From positions 1-62,231 of the forward strand of contig JAJQHQ010000027.1 in NCBI GenBank assembly GCA_021199655.1: a DNA stretch of 62,231 bases, in the 5' to 3' direction. Shown here piece after piece: positions 7,927 to 15,842 of the stretch; within the stretch, counting starts at the first letter, position 1; each line of letters begins with the position of its first letter. Position numbers and translations under genes: made by a program. This DNA is from Lachnospiraceae bacterium (lineage in GTDB: Bacteria; Bacillota; Clostridia; Lachnospirales; Lachnospiraceae). The notes under the pieces are model-generated. The model did no database searches and had not been told where the DNA came from. It saw only the letters and a program-made list of their open reading frames with translations.

Positions 7927-8913
7927 ATGGCTATACGTGTCATACATCCCGGTGCGCTGACCACCGTTCAGGATCTCGGGCGGTATGGATATCAGGCCCT
8001 GGGGATGCCCTGCTCCGGCGTGATGGACCGGCAGGCATATGAAGCGGCCAGTTATCTGGTCGGAAATGAATCCGGTGAAGCGGTGCTGGAATGTACGCTG
8101 TTCGGCGGTATCTACCAGTTCGAGGACGACGCCGTCTGTGCGCTGACCGGAGCGGATATGCAGCCGACGCTCGACGGGACTGCAGTCCCGATGTACCATC
8201 CTTTTCCCGTTGCCAAAGGGCAGACGCTGATGCTGGGAACGGCTGTGACCGGCTGCAGAACGACCCTGGCGGTAGCCGGAGGCATTGATGTTCCGGTTGT
8301 TATGGGCAGCCGCTCTACTAATTTAAAATGTGCGCTCGGCGGATACATGGGAAGGGCGCTTACGGCCGGGGACGTGCTGCCGGTGGGAGCATCTGAAGTC
8401 AGCGTCGAGGATTTCATCACGGAGACTGCTGCCGCAGCGGAGCATAAGAACGCTTCCATAGCTCCTTCTGCCGCAGCAGAGCAGGTAAACTCCTCCATAG
8501 TTTCTTCTTCCGGGATAAGAACAAACGATATCTCTTCACGAAAAATGGAAGCACCCAAATATCCGGAGGATCTTGGCATCCGTGTCATTCTGGGACCGCA
8601 GGATGACTACTTTACCGACAACGGACTGGAGACCTTTTTTTCCGGTACTTATACTGTCTCGCAGGATAGTGACCGCATGGGCTGCCGCCTTAACGGCCCG
8701 GTGATTGAAAGCAAAAACGGCACGGATATCATTTCCGACGCCATCGTGTTTGGCTCCATTCAGGTCACACCCGCAGGGATGCCGATCATCCTGCTTGCCG
8801 ACCGCCAGACGACGGGTGGCTACGCAAAGATTGCCACAGTATGCAGTGACGATCTGCCGAAGCTCGCGCAGGCAAGGCCGGGGTATCGGATACGCTTTAT
8901 AAAAATGATTTGA
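7927..8913 (+). CDS. 5-oxoprolinase subunit PxpC (KipA family)
   Basis: This AHS2 / carboxyltransferase A/B domain protein has 328 residues from the ATG at 7927, chosen because AGAAAGGGG lies a few nucleotides upstream. An in-frame ATG at 7897 has no such site. Diagnostic segments are GALTTVQDLGRYGYQ near the N-terminus and GPQDDYF with SDRMGCRLNGP further on. Between LPVGA and the GPQDDYF strand there is an Ala/Ser-rich insertion of roughly 45 residues (about 160-205) not expected in the family. The frame is open throughout. It works with PxpA and PxpB on 5-oxoproline. Confidence 0.92.
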   Translation: MAIRVIHPGALTTVQDLGRYGYQALGMPCSGVMDRQAYEAASYLVGNESGEAVLECTLFGGIYQFEDDAVCALTGADMQPTLDGTAVPMYHPFPVAKGQTLMLGTAVTGCRTTLAVAGGIDVPVVMGSRSTNLKCALGGYMGRALTAGDVLPVGASEVSVEDFITETAAAAEHKNASIAPSAAAEQVNSSIVSSSGIRTNDISSRKMEAPKYPEDLGIRVILGPQDDYFTDNGLETFFSGTYTVSQDSDRMGCRLNGPVIESKNGTDIISDAIVFGSIQVTPAGMPIILLADRQTTGGYAKIATVCSDDLPKLAQARPGYRIRFIKMI

Positions 8914-8935
8914 GCGACAAAAAGGAGGAACCTCC

Positions 8936-9724
8936 ATGCAGGACTATACAACTATGTCACCGCGCGATGTGCGCGCTCTGATTCGCGAGCAGACGATCAC
9001 CGGACAGACTTCTGGCATGTGCGCAGGATATGCACAGGCCAATCTGGTCATACTGCCGAAAGAGCTCGCCTATGATTTTCTCTTATTTACCCAGCGCAAC
9101 CCACGCTCCTGCCCTCTTCTGGAGGTCAGCGACACCGGCAGCCGCACCCTGCGGGAAATTGCCCCCGGCGCAGACATTGCCCGGGAGATTCCGCGCTACC
9201 GTCTCTATCGGGATGGCATTCTGACAGGTGAATACACGGATGTGTCTTTCCTCTGGCAGGATGATTTCGTCAGTTTTCTCATTGGCTGCAGTTTTTCCTT
9301 TGAAGCAGAGCTTTTAGAGGCAGGCGTACCGGTCCGCCATATTGAGGAAGGCTGTAATGTTCCCATGTACAAAACGAATATTCCGTGCACTCCGGCAGGC
9401 GTTTTCCACGGCAGCATGGTCGTCAGCATGCGCCCGATTCCGCATGAACTGATCCCGCGCGCTGTCCTCGTGACCGGAGAAATGCCCCGTGTCCACGGCG
9501 CTCCCATCCACATCGGCAGCCCGGAGGTCATCGGCATCAGGGATATCAACAAACCGGATTTCGGTGATATGGTCACCATTCGTCCCGGGGAGGTTCCTGT
9601 CTTCTGGCCCTGCGGTGTCACACCGCAGAATGTCGTGATGGAATCCCGGCCACCGATCGCGATCACCCATGCACCGGGCCATATGCTGATCACAGATATC
9701 AAAAATACAGAACTGAAGTATTGA
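8936..9724 (+). CDS. DUF1445 putative hydro-lyase (D-glutamate cyclase family)
   Basis: This 262-residue protein belongs to the DUF1445/YcsI family. Characteristic segments are GYAQANLVILP near the N-terminus, FLIGCSFSFEAELLEAG in the middle and PGDM-like loops near the C-terminus (FGDMVTIRPGEVPVFWPCGVTPQ). The family is annotated as a putative hydro-lyase and often sits beside pxpABC. It is also the N-terminal half of mammalian DGLUCY. Here it lies between pxpC (22-bp gap) and pxpA, and the other DGLUCY half is the last gene of the operon. The exact reaction is not established. Confidence 0.88.
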   Translation: MQDYTTMSPRDVRALIREQTITGQTSGMCAGYAQANLVILPKELAYDFLLFTQRNPRSCPLLEVSDTGSRTLREIAPGADIAREIPRYRLYRDGILTGEYTDVSFLWQDDFVSFLIGCSFSFEAELLEAGVPVRHIEEGCNVPMYKTNIPCTPAGVFHGSMVVSMRPIPHELIPRAVLVTGEMPRVHGAPIHIGSPEVIGIRDINKPDFGDMVTIRPGEVPVFWPCGVTPQNVVMESRPPIAITHAPGHMLITDIKNTELKY

Positions 9725-9725
9725 G

Positions 9726-9840
9726 GAGAGCCGCCGCATGCAAACTCGCCTTGGGGCGATGCGGCGGACTGCGGTACCGTTCTCGATTTGCTGTACAAAT
9801 CGGAACATTTCCTGCAAGAAGAGCAATGCAGGACAAATTA
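9726..9840 (+). promoter_or_regulatory. Three-hairpin intergenic element, copy 2 of the leader motif
   Basis: Three successive hairpins fill the DUF1445-pxpA gap. They are CCGCCGCAT / ATGCGGCGG with an inner CGCC/GGCG (9731-9768), CGATTTG / CAAATCG (about 9784-9802) and CCTGCA / TGCAGG (9811-9832). The last is followed directly by AATTAAGGAGG, the pxpA ribosome binding site. The 17-mer at 9726-9742 and AGCAATGCAGGACA at 9822-9835 are identical to the dat leader. It could tune pxpA expression inside the operon. Confidence 0.55.
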
Positions 9841-9853
9841 AGGAGGATTTCTT

Positions 9854-10636
9854 ATGCGAGCCATTGACCTGAACTGCGATCTCGGAGAGAGCTTCGGAAA
9901 TTATAAATGCGGCATGGATGAGGAGATTATCCCCTGCATCACATCCGCAAATGTCGCCTGCGGGTTTCATGCATCCGATCCGCTTGTCATGCAGAAAACC
10001 GTACGCACAGCCAAAGATAACAACGTCCGCGTCGGCGCACACCCGGGCTTTCCGGATCTGGTCGGCTTCGGGCGACGGAATATGAGCCTTTCTGCCGCCG
10101 AGATCACCGCAATTATTGAATACCAGATCGGAGCACTGGGAGCTTTCTGTACCGCAAACGGCATTTCTTTGCAGCACGTAAAGCCGCACGGGGCTCTCTA
10201 CAACATGGCGGTCAAAGATTCCGCCATTGCAGAGGCAATCTGTGAAGGAATTGCAGCAGTCAACTCACACCTGATCCTTCTTGGGCCGGCAAAAAGCAAA
10301 CTCATAGCGGCGGCAGAAAAATACGGTCTTCCCGTCGCGCGGGAGGTTTTTGCGGACCGCGCCTATGAAGAAGACGGCACTTTAGTCCCGCGCAGCCGTC
10401 CGGGAGCAGTAATCACGGACGAGGATCTGGCGATCACCCGCGTCATTCAGATGATAGAAAAGGGGACCGTGACCGCCATCACCGGCAAAGAAATCGAGGT
10501 GGAAGCTGACTCGGTCTGCATCCACGGCGACAGCCCGGCAGCCCTCGCCTTTGCGCAGAATATCCATGCCGCGCTGCTTGCAGAGGGAATCACGATCGCG
10601 CCGATGAATGAGGTAATAAGCCAGACAATTTATTGA
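9854..10636 (+). CDS. 5-oxoprolinase subunit PxpA (LamB/YcsF family)
   Basis: This 260-residue LamB/YcsF protein opens with the hallmark DLNCDLGESFG and carries SANVACGFHASDP, VGAHPGFPDLVGFGRR and HVKPHGALYNM, so the metal-site type residues are all present. PxpA is the third subunit of the 5-oxoprolinase. AAGGAGG lies 8 nt upstream of the ATG. Separation of pxpA from pxpBC by DUF1445 is a known arrangement. The following gene starts 50 bp later. Confidence 0.95.
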   Translation: MRAIDLNCDLGESFGNYKCGMDEEIIPCITSANVACGFHASDPLVMQKTVRTAKDNNVRVGAHPGFPDLVGFGRRNMSLSAAEITAIIEYQIGALGAFCTANGISLQHVKPHGALYNMAVKDSAIAEAICEGIAAVNSHLILLGPAKSKLIAAAEKYGLPVAREVFADRAYEEDGTLVPRSRPGAVITDEDLAITRVIQMIEKGTVTAITGKEIEVEADSVCIHGDSPAALAFAQNIHAALLAEGITIAPMNEVISQTIY

Positions 10637-10686
10637 ATGAATTCATGCAATTGAATACACAGGTATGCAGCCGGGAGACGTGAATT

Positions 10687-11604
10687 ATGAAAGACTTAAA
10701 TACTGGAAATACGACATTGACATGCAGAGAAGTAACGGATAACGCCCATGAGCAATGCGCCTCCATCGAGGACATCGTACTGCTCCACTCCGGACGCGGG
10801 ATGACCCTGCTGCAGAAATATCTGAGAAGCGCCTACTGCCTCCATGCCGCCCGGAAGCTGTTGTCTCTGCCTCGAGGCAATGTTCTTCTGACGACCGGAT
10901 TTTACGTTGCAGGACATGCGGAAACGGATGGTCCTCCGGGGACTTTAAGCGTAGCGCTTGCCCTGAAAAAGCTCGGTTTTGAACCAACAATCGTCACGGA
11001 TCACATCTGCGATGGGCTTTTCGAACCGGAAGGACTTTCTGTCATCTATGCTGACCCTGAAACAGAAAAAGCCTGGTATCAGGCTCTTCTTGACCGGTAC
11101 CATCCGGTCTGCCTGATTTCTATTGAACGATGCGGGCACAATTGCGATAACGAATATGCGAATATGCGGGGCGTCAGTATCTCTGCTGCTACCGCACACA
11201 TTGATACGATGTTTGAGCTTGCAGCGAAAGAACAGATCCTGACCATCGGCATCGGTGACGGCGGCAATGAGATTGGAATGGGTAATTTAAAGGACGCCAT
11301 CTCAAAAGAGCTGTCTTTGAACCCCTGCACCGTTACCGTAGACGAACTGATCATCGCCACCACCTCCAACTGGGGAGCATACGCACTGGTCGCCTATCTG
11401 GATCTTCTGCAGGAGGAGCATATCCTGCCCGAATACAAAGAAATCGCGGATTACATTGACCGCATTGTTACCGATAGTTGTGTCGATGGTGTGACCAAAA
11501 AGCAGGTCCCCAGCGTAGATGGTTTTCCGCGGGAGACCGAACGTGAGATCATCGATCTGCTCCATGAGATCACAGACGCAGTAGATAGAAAGGTGCCGGC
11601 ATAA
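10687..11604 (+). CDS. DUF4392 D-glutamate cyclase-like protein
   Basis: This 305-residue DUF4392 protein has the family signatures ETDGPPGTLSVALAL (about 78-92), VTDHICDGLFEP, SIERCGHN and the glycine-rich IGIGDGGNEIGMGN (about 195-208). The C-terminal DUF4392 domain of mammalian DGLUCY acts as D-glutamate cyclase, giving 5-oxo-D-proline and water. GGGAG lies 9 nt before the ATG. As the last gene of the operon it ends inside a hairpin (11593-11615) just before the terminator. Assignment to DUF4392 is firm; the reaction in this organism is inferred. Confidence 0.85.
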   Translation: MKDLNTGNTTLTCREVTDNAHEQCASIEDIVLLHSGRGMTLLQKYLRSAYCLHAARKLLSLPRGNVLLTTGFYVAGHAETDGPPGTLSVALALKKLGFEPTIVTDHICDGLFEPEGLSVIYADPETEKAWYQALLDRYHPVCLISIERCGHNCDNEYANMRGVSISAATAHIDTMFELAAKEQILTIGIGDGGNEIGMGNLKDAISKELSLNPCTVTVDELIIATTSNWGAYALVAYLDLLQEEHILPEYKEIADYIDRIVTDSCVDGVTKKQVPSVDGFPRETEREIIDLLHEITDAVDRKVPA

Positions 11605-11666
11605 AATGCCGGCACGCGCGCGCGTATGGAAATTCATCGCTGGAGCGACCGCGCTCAGCGCGAGAA

Positions 11667-11695
11667 AAGAATGCGCCAAGGCGCATTCTTTTTTT
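11667..11695 (+). terminator. Terminator of the dat-pxp operon
   Basis: An 11-bp stem AAGAATGCGCC / GGCGCATTCTT with a 2-nt loop runs into seven Ts. A second hairpin (11593-11615, GTGCCGGCAT / ATGCCGGCAC) encloses the stop codon upstream. The flanking A-run also makes it usable for the convergent GGDEF gene. Confidence 0.85.
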
Positions 11696-11697
11696 AT

Positions 11698-12795
11698 TCA
11701 GAATACCACCTGGTTCCGTCCCTGCTCCTTACCTTCGTAAAGCTTCTCATCCGCCTTTTTTATCATCTCTTCCAGATTGGAATGGAAATCATATTCCTCC
11801 ACACCGAATGTCATGGAAATCCGGAGTTCATTTCCATTCCATTCAAAAGGAGTACGCTCCAACAGCAGGAGCAGCTCATTCAGCGATACTGCCGCTTCGT
11901 CCCCATTCATATCCGGAAAATAAAGCAGAAATTCTTCGCCGCCATAACGGCAGATCTGACCTTTTCCTTCTATCATCTGTATCAGATGCGCAGAGAGCCA
12001 TTTTAGTACCGCGTCCCCGCAGTCGTGCCCATAAGTATCGTTCACCCGCTTAAAAAAATCGATATCGCCCATGGCAATCGTAAAAGTCATTTGAGGATAA
12101 TTCTGCATATTCAGACTCAGAAAGTCCCGCATTGCCCGCCGATTCCAGAGTCCGGTCAGCGGATCCGTCCTTGCCTCTTCCTTAAGCCGCTGATTATACA
12201 GGACAAGCTGCTTATCCGCCGTCTCAATGTTTGAACTGTAGAATCCGCAAATGATACCCATTAGCGTAAAGAACGACAGCGAACTCCATACCTGCAATAC
12301 AAGTGCCAGCGTATCCGGCAGTGCCGCATATGGTTCAAAATTCTGCGTATAAGAAAACATCGCAAAACGTATCAAAAACAAAACTACGGTAAAAATGGCT
12401 TTTTGAGCTAACGCATCATAGAATGAGAAATAGACCAGGACAACCAACACAAACATGATCTGCTGTGCGCCGCAGCCCCAGCCAAAGAGAAACACAAATC
12501 CGCCCAGCCAGAGAACGGCAGCCACAACAAAAATCTTCAGATTGGTGCTGATCTTCTGTCGAAATGACAGCCGGAACAGGATCAATGTCGCTATAACAGA
12601 GATTACGGCCAGCCAGGAAACATGAAACCCTCCTTCCCGAAGCAGTCCGCGAAATCCCATCAGACAGAAAAAGATGAAGTGATATACGATCATGACAAGG
12701 TAAACGCACCGCAGCAGCACAACAGTCCGCTGCGATTCGTTCTCAGAATGCGATTCACGGTTAATGATCGTCCAGAGTTTATTCCATAGTTTCAC
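11698..12795 (-). CDS. Membrane-bound GGDEF diguanylate cyclase
   Basis: This 365-residue protein has a positively charged N-terminus, then about six hydrophobic segments (roughly residues 28-185), a short linker and a C-terminal GGDEF domain starting near residue 205. The active-site motif is GGEEF (about 287-291), compatible with cyclic di-GMP synthesis from two GTP. No RxxD inhibitory site is obvious. The start is GTG, with GGGAG about 10 nt upstream. The sensory membrane part is not recognisable as a named domain. It is a single gene convergent with the pxp operon. Confidence 0.85.
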   Translation of the reverse strand: MKLWNKLWTIINRESHSENESQRTVVLLRCVYLVMIVYHFIFFCLMGFRGLLREGGFHVSWLAVISVIATLILFRLSFRQKISTNLKIFVVAAVLWLGGFVFLFGWGCGAQQIMFVLVVLVYFSFYDALAQKAIFTVVLFLIRFAMFSYTQNFEPYAALPDTLALVLQVWSSLSFFTLMGIICGFYSSNIETADKQLVLYNQRLKEEARTDPLTGLWNRRAMRDFLSLNMQNYPQMTFTIAMGDIDFFKRVNDTYGHDCGDAVLKWLSAHLIQMIEGKGQICRYGGEEFLLYFPDMNGDEAAVSLNELLLLLERTPFEWNGNELRISMTFGVEEYDFHSNLEEMIKKADEKLYEGKEQGRNQVVF

Positions 12796-12976
12796 AGTCT
12801 GTATCTCCCATAAAATTATCCCTTTGTAAGAAGGCCTTATACAGTATAACTGTTGCCGAAAGATTTCTCAACATAAACTTCAAATTAAAATGCCTCCGGA
12901 ATCTGTTCTCTCATATATAAGATACATGATTCCAAAGGCACTTACAGTTCATTATCCGCAGATAAAGATGAGAGAT

Positions 12977-13780
12977 TTAATTATTAGTACGCCTGCGATA
13001 GAACAGGCCTCTCCTTCGTTCGCGAAGACGCCTGATTTCAGCATCTTTCTCTGCTATTATCGCATCCTTTTCTGCTGTTACTGCATTTTTCTCTGCTATT
13101 ACTCCGGCTATTTCTTTTTCCAGCCTCGCTACTGTCTCCCATTCCAGTTCCAAAACAGGTGCTGTCATTTGAACCACCTCCTGTAAAAAAGATGTCTTAT
13201 AGAATACACGAATCATTGCTTTACCAAGAAGCATGAGGATTATTTTTTCTTCTTTCTCACCAATATAGTCATCCTCCACAGCTTCATTTAAGATTAGTAT
13301 AATTTCACGCAGGAAATCTGTCAACTCCCTTTTTGCAAAATCAGAATCCATCTCTTTCTGTTTCAGTATGGGTCGAAAGCGAATCGGCGTGAACGGTATC
13401 AGAATCAGCAGTCTCTTCTGTCGAATCTCCTGTAGTGTGTAGGATTGAACCTTTACTGCAGATACTATGTATTCTACACTAGTAAGATTGGCATACTTTT
13501 CAGACTTTTCTGTCCTTTCGAAGCTTTCGGAATCTTCAGCTGCTCCGCCTGTCTCTATACTGCCATCTGCATTCTCTTCCAAATCCAGGCCTTGCCTTAT
13601 CCACAACAGTTTTCCGGGAGGAAATTTAAGCCGACAAATCAGATCATCCGAAATATGTATTCCCGATTTTAAATATAATACTGCGGAATACGGATATCGC
13701 AGCAAAATCTGTCCATTTTCCAATTTCTCCGAATATGTCAGAGCAATCCTTGAATCATAGTCGTACATGCGTTTTCCCAT
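12977..13780 (-). pseudogene. C-terminal part of an Rpn/PD-(D/E)XK-like transposase-nuclease family protein
   Basis: This frame of about 267 residues resembles the C-terminal two thirds of Lachnospiraceae Rpn-type proteins. It has MYDYDSRIAL, the RYPYSAVLYL strand, VQSYTLQEIRQKRLLILIPF and a helical region ending in AEKDA repeats (about 230-250). The N-terminal nuclease half that carries the catalytic residues in this family is absent. There is no convincing ribosome binding site before ATG 13780 or TTG 13783. Immediately upstream lie A/T-rich sequence and a terminator. A 40-residue Glu/Ser-rich insertion sits at about 70-105. It is probably a decayed remnant, but a short active protein cannot be excluded. 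Confidence 0.5.
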
Positions 13781-13853
13781 CAATCAAATAAGATTGTCAA
13801 CATATAAACTGTGGCATTTTTCAAAAAGCTATTTATAATTATTTCAAACAAAA

Positions 13854-13880
13854 AGGAGGCTCTCCGAAGAGAACCCTCTT
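13854..13880 (-). terminator. Candidate miaB terminator
   Basis: On the minus strand a TTCG-capped stem (GGTTCTC / GAGAGCC core) is followed by TCCTTTTTG. It is about 140 nt beyond the miaB stop. The stem has mismatches at its base. Confidence 0.5.
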
Positions 13881-14022
13881 TCTTTTTTGCAGCTTATTTT
13901 ATTTTCGCTTTCTTCACGCTGCTTCATGCCGAATAATTGTTTGCATGTCGCACACTATATCTGCTTTTTGATTTTCTTTTCATCCGGACTCACCCCCTTA
14001 TTATCAAGCGATTCTAACTCCC

Positions 14023-15609
14023 CTACGAAACCATTTCTCCCATATAGTAAAACCCTTTGCACTCGGTCAGATGCACGTCGACAAGCTTCCCGATCAGGTC
14101 TTTGCCGCCCGGAAAATGCACGAGCAGGTTGTTGGACAATCGTCCGGTGACCAGACTGTCGTCGTGATCATTGATGGATTCAACAAGTACCGGAAGTGTC
14201 TGCCCTTCCACGCGCTTCGACATCTCCTGTGAAATGGTCTGCACCAGAGTAAGCAGGCGGTTGAAACGGTCTTTCACGATGTCGTCCGGCACCTGATCCT
14301 CCATCGCCGCGGCGGGCGTGCCGGTGCGTTTGGAGTAAATAAAGGTGAATGCGCTGTCAAAACGCACTTTTCTGACGACATCGAGGGTCTCCTGAAAATC
14401 TTCCTCGGTCTCCCCCGGAAAGCCGACGATGATATCTGTCGTGATGGAAAGCCCCGGAATCTCGCGGCGCAGCCTGTCCGCCAGGGCAAGGTACTGCTCC
14501 TTTGTATAGCGGCGGTTCATCTTTTTTAAGATTCGGCTGGAGCCGGACTGCAGCGGCAGATGCAGGTGGCAGCAGATTTTGGAGGACTGCTTCATCACCG
14601 CGATCAGTTCGTCCGAGAGATCCTTCGGATGAGAGGTCATAAAGCGGATCCGTTCGATGCCGGGCACCTGTTCTACCATCTTCAATAGCTCCGCAAAGGA
14701 AATCGGTTCGTCCAGCGTCTTTCCATAAGAATTCACGTTCTGTCCGAGCAGCATGACCTCGATTACGCCGTCCTTTACCAGCCGCTCCACCTCACAGAGA
14801 ATGTCTTCCGGACGGTGGCTGCGCTCGCGTCCGCGCACATAGGGAACGATACAGTAGGTGCAGAAATTGTTGCAGCCATACATGATATTGACGCCGCACT
14901 TGAAGGAGTAGGTGCGGTCCGCGGGAAGGTCCTCGACGATCTTATCTGTATCTTTCCATATGTCAATAATCATTTGATCTTTTCTGTGTGTCTGCTTTGC
15001 CTTATCTGCTAAATAAGAATGCCCGGCCGCATCCGCTGCCGTCATCTGCTCCGCCATCCGCTGCCCCTCCAGCACCTGATACAGCAACTCCGCAAACTTG
15101 AAGATATTGTGCGTGCCGAAGATCAGATTGACGAAGCGATAGCTCTTTTTCAGCTTCTCGACGACATCCGGCTCCTGCATCATGCAGCCGCAGAGCCCGA
15201 TGATCATCCGCGGATTTTTCTTTTTGAGATTGGAGAGGTAGCCCAGATGTCCGTAAACCTTCAGATTCGCGTTCTCGCGGACTGTGCAGGTATTGTATAG
15301 GCACAAATCCGCCTCCTCACTCTCGGTCTGCTCAAAGCCGATCACATCAAGAATGCCGCGAAGCTTCTCAGAATCCTTCGCGTTCATCTGGCAGCCGAAA
15401 GTCGTCACATTGGCCGTCTGACGCCGTCCGTCTTCCAGCTCGCGCTCCCTGATGATCTCGCGGCATTTTTTCATAAAATAATACTGGCGCGCCGGTTCTT
15501 CGGCGGGCGCCGGATTTGCTGTATCTATGGAATCCAAATCGATTGCATTTAAATTGATCGCATTTACGTCTGTCGATTTGAGGGATGTTCTCTCTTCTGC
15601 TGTACTCAT
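14023..15609 (-). CDS. tRNA-2-methylthio-N6-dimethylallyladenosine synthase MiaB
   Basis: This is a radical-SAM methylthiotransferase of 528 residues. It has the N-terminal UPF0004 domain with TTFGCQMNAKDSEK and GLCGCM cysteines, the radical SAM triad in CNNFCTYCIVPYVRG, and a C-terminal TRAM domain (from about SKRVEGQTLPVLVE). It adds the methylthio group at A37 of tRNAs. A promoter at 15695-15723 excludes starts above about 15690. ATG 15609 gives a natural N-terminus; ATG 15666 has a better-spaced AAGAGG. The N-terminus contains an odd near-repeat NAINLNAIDLDSID. It is divergent from glycerate kinase. Confidence 0.93.
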   Translation of the reverse strand: MSTAEERTSLKSTDVNAINLNAIDLDSIDTANPAPAEEPARQYYFMKKCREIIRERELEDGRRQTANVTTFGCQMNAKDSEKLRGILDVIGFEQTESEEADLCLYNTCTVRENANLKVYGHLGYLSNLKKKNPRMIIGLCGCMMQEPDVVEKLKKSYRFVNLIFGTHNIFKFAELLYQVLEGQRMAEQMTAADAAGHSYLADKAKQTHRKDQMIIDIWKDTDKIVEDLPADRTYSFKCGVNIMYGCNNFCTYCIVPYVRGRERSHRPEDILCEVERLVKDGVIEVMLLGQNVNSYGKTLDEPISFAELLKMVEQVPGIERIRFMTSHPKDLSDELIAVMKQSSKICCHLHLPLQSGSSRILKKMNRRYTKEQYLALADRLRREIPGLSITTDIIVGFPGETEEDFQETLDVVRKVRFDSAFTFIYSKRTGTPAAAMEDQVPDDIVKDRFNRLLTLVQTISQEMSKRVEGQTLPVLVESINDHDDSLVTGRLSNNLLVHFPGGKDLIGKLVDVHLTECKGFYYMGEMVS

Positions 15610-15694
15610 GGTTCTATCAGTCGTTATCCTTTCACAAAAGTATAAAATCGAAGCGCTCTGGCGCATTCCCGCGCCTCTTTGCTGCGTGAGTTTC

Positions 15695-15723
15695 AGTATA
15701 ACATAATCTTCTGAGTCAAACAA
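15695..15723 (-). promoter_or_regulatory. miaB promoter
   Basis: On the minus strand this is TTGTTT, a 17-bp spacer, then TATACT. It overlaps nothing but the divergent leader of the glycerate kinase gene and fixes the upstream limit of miaB translation. Confidence 0.6.
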
Positions 15724-15750
15724 GATATTTGACATCAGATCCTTTTCTCA

Positions 15751-15770
15751 GGCTGAAAATGTGCTATAAT
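15751..15770 (+). promoter_or_regulatory. Glycerate kinase promoter (extended -10)
   Basis: TATAAT at 15765-15770 is preceded by TGC, giving an extended -10 (TGnTATAAT). The -35 is poor. It lies 72 bp upstream of the kinase start and is divergent from miaB. Confidence 0.5.
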
Positions 15771-15842
15771 CACCGTAAACCGCAAGCGATAATCTGCATG
15801 AAAATTACAGGCGCAAAAAAGATAACAGGAGGATACCGTTTT

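Noticed and set aside
7073-8913. PxpB/PxpC as allophanate hydrolase or urea carboxylase subunits
   Set aside because: There is no biotin carboxylase, biotin carrier or amidase gene. The presence of PxpA and DUF1445 fits 5-oxoprolinase.
15610-15735. miaB starting at 15735
   Set aside because: It lies upstream of the predicted promoter -10 (15695-15700), so it cannot be in the transcript.
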